A program made the position numbers and the translations under genes. The notes under the pieces were generated by a model. That model was not told the DNA's origin. It worked only from the letters and a program-made list of their open reading frames with translations, and ran no database searches. From positions 3,723,501 to 3,787,500 of the forward strand of contig NZ_JAUETR010000001.1 of assembly GCF_032484785.1 (NCBI RefSeq): DNA of 64,000 nt. The letters are read 5' to 3'. Origin of the DNA: Bradyrhizobium sp. SZCCHNS1050 (lineage in GTDB: Bacteria; Pseudomonadota; Alphaproteobacteria; Rhizobiales; Xanthobacteraceae). This document shows, piece after piece, positions 36,146-45,981 of the stretch; the stretch's first letter is position 1; every line of letters begins with the position of its first letter.

Positions 36146-37768
36146 ATGCGTCGCGTATTTGGCGTATGCCTTTGCCTATCTACTTTCGCAGGAAGTACGA
36201 CATCGGTCTGGGCGACTGATCTCGCCCTGCCTCCCCCGCTCCCGCCGCCTGACGTCTTCGCCTACAGGTGGAGTGGCTGCCATGCCGGCGCGAATGCCGG
36301 GATGGCCTGGTCACGCCAGCAGCAGACGTGGAGCCAGGTCGCCAATGCCGCCGCCGCGCCCGTTCAGCCCGTGCAGCAACCGGTCGGCAACGCGAACAAC
36401 CCGCCTGTGGTTGCAAACCCTGCGCCGAACCCGCCGCCGCCGAACAACCCCGGCGGGAATAACGGCGGGTGGAAGCCGCCGCATAAGCCGCCGCAAAAGC
36501 CCCCGATCTGTGAGCGCGGCGACAAGGGCTGGTGGCAGCCCGGCAAGCCGTATGGCGACAAGGATCACGACTGGCCAAAGGTTGGATCGAAAGGCGGCGA
36601 CAACAAGTCGTCCTGGCCGTCGGCGCCATCCAAGAACAAGGACAACAACTACAACGACGTCAAATATGGTGGCGGCTGGTTCGACAAGCATCACGACGAC
36701 GACCATGACAAGTCGAGCGGCTGGTCGCAGCTGCATTCAAACGGCTACTCCGACAGATCGGCTTGGCTGCACCGTGATCGGCAGGACGATCACGACAAGC
36801 CGGCTTCCGGATGGGGTGGGAAGAAGGACGACGGATACGACAAGCCACTCGGTTTCGGCTGGTCGAAGCAGCCGCTGAAGAGCGAGCGTGACAGCTACGC
36901 CTGGCTGAAGCCGGATCAACGCGACGACGACAAGCATGGCGGCTATGGCTGGGGCGGCAAGCCGCGCGACAATGATGACGGCAAGGGCGGCTATGGCGAC
37001 AAGCAGCCCGACAAGGATCATTGGCAGCAGCAGGGCGGCAACTACCATCATGGCGGATGGCCGTATCATCCGGACAAGCCCTGGCCGCCGAAGAATCCGC
37101 CGCCGAACAATGGCGGCGGCCAGCCGAACCCGCCGCCGCAGGGCAACAATGGCAACCCGCCGCCGCAGAACCAGCCGCCGGTGGCAGGCGGCGGCAACGT
37201 GGCGCCGCTGCCCGTCGCTGCCGTGCAGATTCCGACCGCCATCTCGAGCAATGGCAGCGACGTCATCGGCGGCCTGCAGCTCGGCTGCGATTATCAGATG
37301 GACCGCTTCGTCGTCGGCATCCAGGCCATGGCCGATATCGGCATCATCAACGCGTCGAGCCCGCTCGGGCCGGCGCTGACGATGAACACGCGGACGAGCA
37401 ACCTCTACACCGCCACGGTGCGTGCCGGCTATCTCGTGACACCTGAGATCCTGGCCTACGTGCGCGGTGGTGCGGCGTGGACACGGACCAACGTTTCGGT
37501 CGTCAACACCGCCACCGGGCAGTCGGCGAGCGTGGCGTTCAACCGCAGCGGATGGACGGTCGGCGCCGGCGTCGAGTGGATGTTCGCCCGCAACTGGTCG
37601 GCCTTCGCGGAATATGATTACGCCGATTTCGGCACCGTGACCGGCACGCTGCCGGGCGCCGCCGCGATCACCGGAGGGCCGAACGTCGTCAGCCAGAAGA
37701 CCCAGCTCCACACGGCGATGGTCGGTGTCAACTACCGCTTCGAGATGCTGTCGCGCGGCGGCCGCTGA
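36146..37768 (+). CDS. Outer-membrane beta-barrel protein with a very long low-complexity surface loop
   Basis: A 540-residue protein. Residues 1-23 are a signal peptide ending VWA. Residues about 38-55 (FAYRWSGCHAGANAGMAW) correspond to the first strand of the Omp25/OmpA-like eight-strand barrel of Rhizobiales. Residues about 57-370 are an insert rich in Gly, Pro, Asp, Lys, Asn, His and Trp, with poly-proline ends and two related units (about 202-233 and 247-280, both containing AWL...DDxK...GWGGK). The barrel resumes at DVIGGLQLGCDYQMDRFVVGI and ends VGVNYRF followed by a short tail. ATG 36146 is preferred over GTG 36137, which lies too close to the AGGAG. A strong terminator follows the gene. 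Confidence 0.85.
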   Translation: MRRVFGVCLCLSTFAGSTTSVWATDLALPPPLPPPDVFAYRWSGCHAGANAGMAWSRQQQTWSQVANAAAAPVQPVQQPVGNANNPPVVANPAPNPPPPNNPGGNNGGWKPPHKPPQKPPICERGDKGWWQPGKPYGDKDHDWPKVGSKGGDNKSSWPSAPSKNKDNNYNDVKYGGGWFDKHHDDDHDKSSGWSQLHSNGYSDRSAWLHRDRQDDHDKPASGWGGKKDDGYDKPLGFGWSKQPLKSERDSYAWLKPDQRDDDKHGGYGWGGKPRDNDDGKGGYGDKQPDKDHWQQQGGNYHHGGWPYHPDKPWPPKNPPPNNGGGQPNPPPQGNNGNPPPQNQPPVAGGGNVAPLPVAAVQIPTAISSNGSDVIGGLQLGCDYQMDRFVVGIQAMADIGIINASSPLGPALTMNTRTSNLYTATVRAGYLVTPEILAYVRGGAAWTRTNVSVVNTATGQSASVAFNRSGWTVGAGVEWMFARNWSAFAEYDYADFGTVTGTLPGAAAITGGPNVVSQKTQLHTAMVGVNYRFEMLSRGGR

Positions 37769-37802
37769 GATCAGCAGCAGACGCATTGCATCCAACACGA
37801 CG

Positions 37803-37838
37803 AGGCCGCCTGGCTCATCCAGGCGGCCTTTTCGGTTT
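37803..37838 (+). terminator. Rho-independent terminator of the barrel-protein gene
   Basis: AGGCCGCCTGG (37803-37813), loop CTCAT, CCAGGCGGCCT (37819-37829), then TTTCGGTTTT. An 11-bp perfect stem followed by T-rich sequence on the plus strand, 35 bases after the stop codon. It lies between convergent genes; on the minus strand the trailing sequence is not T-rich. Confidence 0.88.
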
Positions 37839-37852
37839 TGGTCGGCCGGCGC

Positions 37853-40042
37853 TCAGCTCGCGCGGACCGAGCTCAGGAACTTGCCGACCTCGTCCCTCAG
37901 GCGGCCACTGTCACGCGACAGCAGCTTTGCGGCCGACAGCACCTCGGAGGACGCGGTCCCGGTGCTGCTTGCGCCGCGCTGCACATCCGTGATGTTCGAG
38001 GAGACCTGCTGCGTGCCCTGGGCCGCCTGCTGGACGTTGCGCGAGATCTCCTGCGTCGCCGCGCCCTGTTGCTCGACTGCGGCGGCGATGGTGGCCGAGA
38101 TCTCCGACAGACGTTCGATGGTCTCGCTGATCTCGCGGATCGCGCCGACGGACTCCTGGGTGGCGGTCTGGATGCCCGCGATCTGCTGGCCGATGTCGCC
38201 GGTCGCCTTCGCGGTCTGCTCGGCAAGCGCCTTGACCTCGGTGGCGACCACGGCAAAGCCGCGTCCGGCGTCGCCCGCCCGTGCCGCCTCGATGGTGGCG
38301 TTGAGGGCGAGCAGGTTGGTCTGGCCGGCGATGCTGTTGATGAGCTCGACGACGTCGCCGATCCGCGCGGCCGCCTTCGACAGCTCGCCGACCCGCCCCG
38401 TGGTGGAGCGTGCCTGCGTGACGGCCTCGTTGGCCATGCGCGCGGACTGCTGCACCTGGCGGCTGATCTCGGTCACCGAGGAGGCCATCTCCTCGGTCGC
38501 GGACGCCACCGACTGCACGTTGGTGGACGCCTGCTCCGATGCCACGGCGACCGTCGTAGCCAGCGTCTGCGCCCGCTCCGCGGTGGCGCTCAACGAGCCG
38601 GCCGACGTCTCCAGCGTGCTCGAGGCAGCCGACACGGTTTCGACGATGCCGCCGACGGACGCCTCGAACTGATCCGCCATCTGGCTCATCGCGTGGCGAC
38701 GCTGGGCGTCGGCGGCGGCCTGGTCCTCGGCGCGCTGCGCGATGCTCTGCTTCAGGTCGCCCTGCATGGCTTTCAGGGAGGTGGCGAGGGCTCCGACCTC
38801 GTCCGCCTGCTCGATGGTGAGGGTCTGGTTGAAGTCGCCTTTGGCGATGCCATCGGCAAACACGGCGCAATCCTGGATCGGACGGGCAATGCCCCGTGCC
38901 GCCACCCAGATGAGGAAGATCGCAAGCGCCGTGATCACCGTTCCGACCCCGAGCTGCCACAGCGTGTTGTTGGTCGAGCGGCCGCTGAGCGAGGCGTCGA
39001 GCTGCCGTGCGGAGGCGAGAACGACGTCGCGCGGGACGGAGATCACGACCGACCAGGGCGTGTCGGTGAGACCGAATGTGATCGGGGCGTAGATGTCGAC
39101 GTTGGGATTGTTGGGCTCGTCGAGAACGGTGCCCTTGCCGGTGCGAACGATGGCGGCGCTGTCGGCCCAGCGCGAGTCGGCCTCGGCGGCGGATTTGCCG
39201 ATGACGTTCTGGTCGGCGCTGTCGGCGACGACGAGGCCGGTGTCGTTGAGGATCACGACCTTGCCCTTGCCGTCGAACAGCGAGGTGTTGATCTTGACCG
39301 CCAGCTTCTGCACGAAGTCGAGATTGTAGTCGGCGCCGGCGAGACCGCGGAATTTGCCGTCAATCATGACGGGAACGGACATCGTGGCCAGGAACACCGG
39401 CTTGCCCTGGACGATGTAGGGCAGCGGTCCTAGGATGTTCTCCCTCCCGGTGGTGCTCGGGTTGATGTACCAGGCGCCCTTCACGAGGCCATTCTGATGG
39501 CGCTCGCTGCTGTCGTATTCGACCAGCGGCTGCACGGCGATTGCGCCGCCGGCGCTTCGCGTCCAATAGGGGAGGAAGCGGCCGGTGTGGTCGGAGCCCA
39601 TTTCCTTGTTGGCCTTGAAGGCCGCATCGTTGCCGTCCAGCCCGTCGGGCTCCCAGGCCGAATAGGTGCCGTTGAAGGCGGGATTGAGCTCCAGCACGTG
39701 CCGCAGCACGGCGTTGAGCTGCGCGCGGCGGGCGCTCGTGGCGGTCCCGTTCTTGGCGTCAGCCAACACCGCAAAGGACTGCGCCAGCGTGCGCGCGGCG
39801 TCGAACCCGACCTCCAGCTCGGCCTTGATGACGTTGGCCTCGGTGGAGGCCCGGTTCATCAGGCTCTCCTTGGTCTGGCGATCGACGAGCTGCATCACCT
39901 CGTGGTTGACGTACTGGTTCATGCTCTGCGTCGAGAACAGACCATAGCCGATCAGGATGACGCAGGTGAGCGCCAGGCAGAAGCCGGCGATCAAGGCGAT
40001 CTTGGTCTGGATGGAGCGTATTGCCGCAAAGGATAGGCGCAT
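37853..40042 (-). CDS. Methyl-accepting chemotaxis protein with periplasmic Cache domain
   Basis: A 729-residue receptor. Transmembrane helix 1 is at about residues 15-37 and helix 2 at about 365-387 (GTVITALAIFLIWVAARGIA). The periplasmic part between them is a double-Cache domain (YSAWEPDGLDGNDAAFK, WYINPSTTGRENILGPLPYIVQGKPVFLATMSVPVMIDGKFRGLAGADYNLD in pieces). HAMP follows to about residue 445, then the signalling bundle with tip [41 protein letters not shown]. Such Cache receptors usually sense amino acids, organic acids or amines. No methylesterase or cheA genes are nearby. It is divergent from the AcoR-like regulator gene. Confidence 0.94.
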   Translation of the reverse strand: MRLSFAAIRSIQTKIALIAGFCLALTCVILIGYGLFSTQSMNQYVNHEVMQLVDRQTKESLMNRASTEANVIKAELEVGFDAARTLAQSFAVLADAKNGTATSARRAQLNAVLRHVLELNPAFNGTYSAWEPDGLDGNDAAFKANKEMGSDHTGRFLPYWTRSAGGAIAVQPLVEYDSSERHQNGLVKGAWYINPSTTGRENILGPLPYIVQGKPVFLATMSVPVMIDGKFRGLAGADYNLDFVQKLAVKINTSLFDGKGKVVILNDTGLVVADSADQNVIGKSAAEADSRWADSAAIVRTGKGTVLDEPNNPNVDIYAPITFGLTDTPWSVVISVPRDVVLASARQLDASLSGRSTNNTLWQLGVGTVITALAIFLIWVAARGIARPIQDCAVFADGIAKGDFNQTLTIEQADEVGALATSLKAMQGDLKQSIAQRAEDQAAADAQRRHAMSQMADQFEASVGGIVETVSAASSTLETSAGSLSATAERAQTLATTVAVASEQASTNVQSVASATEEMASSVTEISRQVQQSARMANEAVTQARSTTGRVGELSKAAARIGDVVELINSIAGQTNLLALNATIEAARAGDAGRGFAVVATEVKALAEQTAKATGDIGQQIAGIQTATQESVGAIREISETIERLSEISATIAAAVEQQGAATQEISRNVQQAAQGTQQVSSNITDVQRGASSTGTASSEVLSAAKLLSRDSGRLRDEVGKFLSSVRAS

Positions 40043-40186
40043 GTTTCCCTCTCATGGTTGCCTCGCGACACCGGCAATGACGTTCGTCGGTGCGAAGCGC
40101 ATACGGGAACCATCCGGACTGAGGATTAATGCGCTTCAAGGCACCGGCTCCATTTCAGGGCACACGGACCAGTTCGGGCGAGGGAG

Positions 40187-40204
40187 TGTCGCAGTGTTGC
40201 GACA
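40187..40204. promoter_or_regulatory. Palindrome TGTCGCA-N4-TGCGACA upstream of the AcoR-like gene
   Basis: TGTCGCA (40187-40193), GTGT, TGCGACA (40198-40204); the arms extend one more base pair (G40186/C40205). A copy with identical arms and spacing occurs at 41403. The site lies 166 bases before the AcoR-like start and 145 bases before the divergent chemoreceptor start. Inferred operator for the AcoR-like protein. Confidence 0.7.
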
Positions 40205-40369
40205 CCCCCGTAGTCGTCCGGGGAAAGTGAGGCATCGGTCGCGGCCCCGGCGGCGAGCGAAGGATTGCAGCCTGGTCGGCGTTCCTTGACGCCGGTCAAA
40301 CCGCGGTGCTGTAGTTGCGCTAGTCTAGCAATAAGCCGCGCCAACGCGGGCAGAGCCGGGAGGAGGGAC

Positions 40370-41371
40370 ATGGGGCGTTCGCCCGGGAATGCCCATTCGG
40401 ATCGCGTCCTGGAGGCCTTGGCCAAGGGGGATGCGAAGGCTGACGCAGACAGCAGAGCCGACAGAGGCGCGCCGGCGGTCTCGGCGCTCGCGGCATCATG
40501 GCGCCGCTCCGGCCATCTCCATGCGCTCGATCCCGCCACGCCGAAGCTGCCGGCTCGCCTGACTGCCGCCGAAATCGCGGACGCGCGCGCGCGGCTCGGG
40601 CGGCTGCTCGCGATCGCGCAGGCGAGCCTCGACCGGCTGTTCCTGGCGGTTGGGGGCGTCGGCTGCTCGGTGCTGCTCGCCGATGCCGACGGCACCGTGC
40701 TCGAGCGCCGCGGCGCCCGCGGGGACGACGCCACCTTCGAATCCTGGGGCCTGTGGACCGGCGCGGTGTGGAGCGAGCGGCACGAGGGCACCAACGCCAT
40801 CGGCACCTGCCTGGTCGAGAAGCGGCCGCTGACCATCGACCGCGATCAGCACTACCTGTCGCGCAACGCGCGCCTGTTCTGCACCACCGCGCCGATTTTC
40901 GACGAGCACGGTCAGCTCAAGGCCGCGCTCGACGTCTCCTCCTGTCGTGCCGATCTCACCGAAGGCTTCAGCCGGCTGATCGCGACCACCGTCGCGGATG
41001 CCGCGCGCCTGATCGAGGCGGAGAATTTCCGCCAGGCCTTTCCGCACGCCCGCATCGTGCTCACGCCGGACAGCGAGCGCGAGATCAACTCGCTGCTGGC
41101 AGTCGATCGCAACGACCTCGTCATCGGTGCCACACGGGCGGCGCGCCGTGCGCTCAACCTTTCTTCGTCCGCGCTGGCGCGCCCGGTGCCAGCCGGCGAC
41201 CTGATCAAGGACGCAACCACCGAGGGCGACGACATCGACGCCGCCGAGCGTGCTGTTCTGAAGCGCGCGCTGGCGCGCGCCGGCGGCAACGTCTCGAAGG
41301 CGGCGAAGGAGCTCGACATGTCGCGCGCCACCCTGCACCGGAAGATGAAGCGGCTCGGGCTCGAGCGGTGA
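40370..41371 (+). CDS. AcoR-like transcriptional regulator lacking the AAA+ domain
   Basis: A 333-residue protein. The region from about 60 to 225 is GAF-like with the AcoR-family segments LAASWRRSGHLHALDP, GVGCSVLLADADGTVLERRG, GLWTGAVWSERHEGTNAIGT and TAPIFDEHGQLKAALDVSS. The C-terminus is a Fis-type helix-turn-helix (LARAGGNVSKAAKELDMSR followed by ATLHRKMKRLGL). The sigma-54-activating AAA+ domain (GESGTGKE, GAFTGA) that joins these parts in AcoR is missing, so it should act on a sigma-70-type promoter or as a repressor. GGAGGAGGG precedes the ATG at 40370. It is adjacent to the aldehyde dehydrogenase gene, its likely target. Confidence 0.88.
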   Translation: MGRSPGNAHSDRVLEALAKGDAKADADSRADRGAPAVSALAASWRRSGHLHALDPATPKLPARLTAAEIADARARLGRLLAIAQASLDRLFLAVGGVGCSVLLADADGTVLERRGARGDDATFESWGLWTGAVWSERHEGTNAIGTCLVEKRPLTIDRDQHYLSRNARLFCTTAPIFDEHGQLKAALDVSSCRADLTEGFSRLIATTVADAARLIEAENFRQAFPHARIVLTPDSEREINSLLAVDRNDLVIGATRAARRALNLSSSALARPVPAGDLIKDATTEGDDIDAAERAVLKRALARAGGNVSKAAKELDMSRATLHRKMKRLGLER

Positions 41372-41402
41372 ACGCGCCGCGGCTGTCGAATCGCAGCCAA
41401 GA

Positions 41403-41420
41403 TGTCGCAGAACTGCGACA
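41403..41420. promoter_or_regulatory. Palindrome TGTCGCA-N4-TGCGACA upstream of the aldehyde dehydrogenase
   Basis: TGTCGCA (41403-41409), GAAC, TGCGACA (41414-41420). The arms are identical and the spacing is the same as the copy at 40187. It lies 99 bases before the aldehyde dehydrogenase start, in the gap after the AcoR-like gene. No -24/-12 sigma-54 element is evident in the gap, consistent with the regulator's missing AAA+ domain. Confidence 0.75.
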
Positions 41421-41518
41421 CTTCCTCGGACGCGCTCGCTCCGGCCTCTGGTCTGTTGCGTCGGTTTGATCGAGCCTGTCTCCAACGCCGTGTGCATCGG
41501 CGTGAATGGGAGAGACAG

Positions 41519-43036
<1,518 letters not shown>

Positions 43037-43048
43037 GGCAGGGGGCGC

Positions 43049-43083
43049 CGGGCCGGTCGGGCATGAGCGCCCCGACCGGCCCG
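43049..43083 (+). terminator. Strong hairpin after the aldehyde dehydrogenase gene
   Basis: CGGGCCGGTCGGG (43049-43061) and CCCGACCGGCCCG (43071-43083) are perfect 13-bp arms around a nine-base loop, 12 bases after the stop codon. There is no T-run, so it may act in rho-dependent or mRNA-protecting fashion. The rest of the 444-base gap 43037-43480 holds no gene I can support. Confidence 0.6.
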
Positions 43084-43480
43084 TGCGCGTCTCACGAGGT
43101 TGCGTGGCGTCACGTACGCACCTCCTGGTCCTTGTGCCACACCTTCCGACAAGGCGACGGCCGATGCGATCCTCCGGCCAGCGGTCCAGACCCAACGCCG
43201 ACCATCGAGCCGGCGCGTCCCGTCCCTGCCGCGGGCGGTCTCTGTAGTTTGGCGGACCTCCCGGTTAACGCGATGTTTGACAGTTAACGTCAGATTGAGG
43301 CCGGTGAGGCGGACAGCCTTTTTCCTGAGCCGACGAAAGCCGGTCGATGGGGGTCTCGGCGACACCCGGCCGCATGCCGGACGACGCCGGTTCCGCCAGC
43401 GCGTCGACCGGACCGTCCGTGAAGGCCGGGACATCCCGTCTGTCCGCCCCGCATCGTGATGACCGCAAGGAGGACCAGCC

Positions 43481-44002
43481 ATGGCCCACGTTGTGAAGCC
43501 GACGGGAATCGAGCACATGCTCGGCGAAGAAGACCTGATCGTCTCGAAGACCGACCGCAAGGGACGCATCACCTACGCCAACGACGTCTTCGTTCGCATG
43601 GCCAGGTATAGCTATGACGAGCTCCTGGGAGCGCCTCACAGCCTGATCCGCCATCCCGAGATGCCGCGCTGCGTCTTCAAGCTGCTGTGGGACACGCTGG
43701 AGGCCAAGCGCGAGATCTTCGCCTATGTCGTCAACCTGGCCAAGGACGGCAGCCATTATTGGGTGCTCGCCCATGTGACGCCGACGCTGGACGACCAGGG
43801 CAATATCATCGGCTACCATTCCAACCGCCGCAGACCCGATCGTGCGCCGATCGAGCGGCTCAAGTCCATCTACAAGGCGCTGTGCGACGAAGAGGCGCGC
43901 CACGCCAATGCCAAGGACGGCCTGCGCGCAAGCTTTGACATGATGGTCGCGGTGATCAAACAACAAGGCGTTGAATATGATGAGTTCGTGCTCTCTCTCT
44001 AA
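43481..44002 (+). CDS. Single-domain PAS protein (CetB/Aer-PAS type)
   Basis: A 173-residue cytoplasmic protein. The PAS core is [71 protein letters not shown], and [16 protein letters not shown]. The [13 protein letters not shown] segment is the Aer-type signature, in which PAS binds FAD for energy taxis. There is no membrane span and no kinase; a helical tail (KAKSI... [11 protein letters not shown]) could contact the partner. It overlaps the chemoreceptor gene by 26 bases, so the two should be made together. AAGGAGG lies 13 bases before the ATG. Confidence 0.88.
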   Translation: MAHVVKPTGIEHMLGEEDLIVSKTDRKGRITYANDVFVRMARYSYDELLGAPHSLIRHPEMPRCVFKLLWDTLEAKREIFAYVVNLAKDGSHYWVLAHVTPTLDDQGNIIGYHSNRRRPDRAPIERLKSIYKALCDEEARHANAKDGLRASFDMMVAVIKQQGVEYDEFVLSL

Positions 44003-45290
44003 GGCGCAGATCGCGATCGCGGCCGCTGCGCTGCTGGCGCTTGGCGCGCTGGCCTGGCTCGTCGTCGCCGGCGCGACCCCGCCCGCGGCAGGCGGAGCGC
44101 TGCTCATCGCGGTCGCGCTGCTGCTCGGCCTTGCCCTGTGGCAGCTGCGCTTGGCGGCCGCCGTGGTCGCGGAGGCGGCCATGGTGTGTCACAGCGCGGC
44201 CAAAGGCAACCTTGAGCCGCGGGTGCTGAGCCGGCGCCAGCACGGCGACATCGGTTTGTTGCAGAAATCGATCAACGACATGCTCGACATCACCGACGCC
44301 TTCGTGCGCGAAGCGTCGGCCTCGATGGACTATGCCAGCCGCGGCAAGCATTTCCGCAAGATCATGGCGCGAGGCCTGCCTGGCGCATTCCGCCGGTCCG
44401 CGGCGATCATCAACCAGGGCACCGACAGCCTCGGCCGCCGGGTGGTCGACATTGCGGGTCTGGCCCGGCAGTTCGGCACCCAACTCGATCAGATCGTCGT
44501 CAGCCTCGTCGGTGCGGCGGAGGATCTCGAGTCCGATGCCGGCCACGTCGCGACGGCCGCGACGGAAACCAGCCGCCAGACCGAGGATGTGATCGCCGCC
44601 TCGGGGCGCGCGTCGTCCAATGTTCAGACGGCGGCGGGCGCGGCCGATCAGCTCGCGTCCTCGATCGCCGAAATTGGCCGGCAGGTTTCACGCTCCACCG
44701 AAAGCGCCGGGCGTGCGGTCAGCGAGGCCAATCGTGCCGGCGGGGAGATCCGCGAACTGGCCGATGCCGCGGTCCGGATCGGCGACGTGGTCAAGCTGAT
44801 CAGCGAGATCGCGGAACAGACCAATCTCCTGGCGCTCAACGCGTCGATCGAAGCGGCGCGGGCCGGCGACGCCGGGCGCGGTTTTTCCGTCGTTGCGGCC
44901 GAGGTCAAGAGTCTTGCCGATCAGACCGCCAAGGCGACCGAAGAGATCAGCGCCAAGGTCAACGAGATGCAGCACTCGACCTCCACGTCGGTCGCGTCGG
45001 TCGAGGCGATCGCGCGAACGATCGCCGAGATCGACGAGATCGCTTCCGCCATCTCGGCCGCGGTCGACCAGCAGGCGGCGGCGACGCGAGACATCGCGCA
45101 CAACGTTCAGGAAGCCTCGTCCGGCACGGCACGGGTCGCGTCCAATGTCGGCGCGATCAGCAGCGCTGCCGCCGACACCGGCCGGATCGCGGCGCGGGTC
45201 AACAATGCCTCCGAGCGGGTCCATGGTGAGGTCGAGACGCTGCGTCGCGAGGTCGACCAGTTCATGAAGCGGCTGATGGCAACGGGATAG
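43977..45290 (+). CDS. Chemoreceptor without periplasmic sensor (CetA/Aer-type partner)
   Basis: A 437-residue receptor. Two closely spaced transmembrane helices (about residues 9-30 and 36-54) leave almost no periplasmic part. A HAMP-like region then leads to an adapter ([25 protein letters not shown]) and a signalling bundle with tip [41 protein letters not shown] around residues 280-318. With no sensor of its own it must take input from the PAS protein encoded just upstream, with which its gene overlaps. ATG 43977 is chosen; a TTG six bases earlier is possible. No che genes follow. Confidence 0.9.
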   Translation: MMSSCSLSKAQIAIAAAALLALGALAWLVVAGATPPAAGGALLIAVALLLGLALWQLRLAAAVVAEAAMVCHSAAKGNLEPRVLSRRQHGDIGLLQKSINDMLDITDAFVREASASMDYASRGKHFRKIMARGLPGAFRRSAAIINQGTDSLGRRVVDIAGLARQFGTQLDQIVVSLVGAAEDLESDAGHVATAATETSRQTEDVIAASGRASSNVQTAAGAADQLASSIAEIGRQVSRSTESAGRAVSEANRAGGEIRELADAAVRIGDVVKLISEIAEQTNLLALNASIEAARAGDAGRGFSVVAAEVKSLADQTAKATEEISAKVNEMQHSTSTSVASVEAIARTIAEIDEIASAISAAVDQQAAATRDIAHNVQEASSGTARVASNVGAISSAAADTGRIAARVNNASERVHGEVETLRREVDQFMKRLMATG

Positions 45291-45355
45291 CTGCGGCGGT
45301 GTGCGGGCAGGTGTCTGCCGCGCGACCGTCGAGCGCCCGGCCGGCCTGGGCCCGA

Positions 45356-45694
45356 TCAGCTCGCGGCGCGTGCCGGCTTCACCGGCCCGACATCCACCTG
45401 GATCTCATCGCCCTCGACCTGCAGCGGGTAGGCGTGCAACGCATTGCGGACGAGGTGGGTGACGCACTTGCCGTGGGTGGCGTCGAAGCCCCATTGATGA
45501 TGCGGGCAGGTGATCGTCCGGCCGTCGAAGGTCGCTTCCGCCAGCGGCACGTCGGCATGCGGGCAGCGGCCGCGATAGGCCTTCAGCTCGCCGCCACGGG
45601 GCCAGAGCAGCAGCACGCTCTTCTTGCCGACCTGGTACAGGCCCATGCCGCCTTCGGTCATGGCGCTTGTCGGACAGACTGCGGTGAAAGCCAT
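45356..45694 (-). CDS. Rieske [2Fe-2S] ferredoxin (T4moC type)
   Basis: A 112-residue protein. The Rieske ligands are Cys44-Pro-His46 and Cys63-Pro-His-His66, with 16 residues between the halves, followed by WGFDATHG. The length and layout match the small ferredoxins of toluene/alkene monooxygenases and related systems. It would carry one electron in the cytoplasm. No hydroxylase or reductase gene is next to it, so its partner is elsewhere. A TGTCGC-N4-GCGACA palindrome lies 80 bases upstream. It is convergent with the chemoreceptor gene. Confidence 0.9.
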   Translation of the reverse strand: MAFTAVCPTSAMTEGGMGLYQVGKKSVLLLWPRGGELKAYRGRCPHADVPLAEATFDGRTITCPHHQWGFDATHGKCVTHLVRNALHAYPLQVEGDEIQVDVGPVKPARAAS

Positions 45695-45773
45695 CGGATC
45701 GCCTGCTGATTGATGCGGTCAGGCAGGCCCACGCAAGTTCCGGACCAGCGGAAAGCGGGACAAACAGGGGAGT

Positions 45774-45793
45774 CTTGTCGCAAACGCGACAAG
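45774..45793. promoter_or_regulatory. Palindrome CTTGTCGC-AAAC-GCGACAAG upstream of the Rieske gene
   Basis: Eight-base perfect arms (45774-45781 and 45786-45793) around AAAC, 80 bases before the Rieske start on the minus strand. The core TGTCGC/GCGACA is that of the sites at 40187 and 41403, but the half-sites are two bases closer, so it may be read by a different AcoR-type protein. Confidence 0.5.
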
Positions 45794-45917
45794 GCGCAGC
45801 GCAGGTTGAATTCCCCCGTCGAGAACGTTGTTTGCCACATCTGCCATCGACGTGCGAGTCTACGGCGATCGGTCGTTGAAGGCACGCCGACGAGACAGAA
45901 TGTGGTTCCAAGCACAA

Positions 45918-45940
45918 CGCCGCCCCAGAGAGGGCGGCGC
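45918..45940 (-). terminator. GC hairpin downstream of the sugar-binding-protein gene
   Basis: On the minus strand GCGCCGCCCT-CTCT-GGGGCGGCG forms a stem of about eight pairs 42 bases after the stop of the binding-protein gene. No T-run follows, so the call is tentative. Confidence 0.45.
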
Positions 45941-45981
45941 TTCTCGATGCTTTCAATCAGATGCGGGTCGACGATCGAGCT

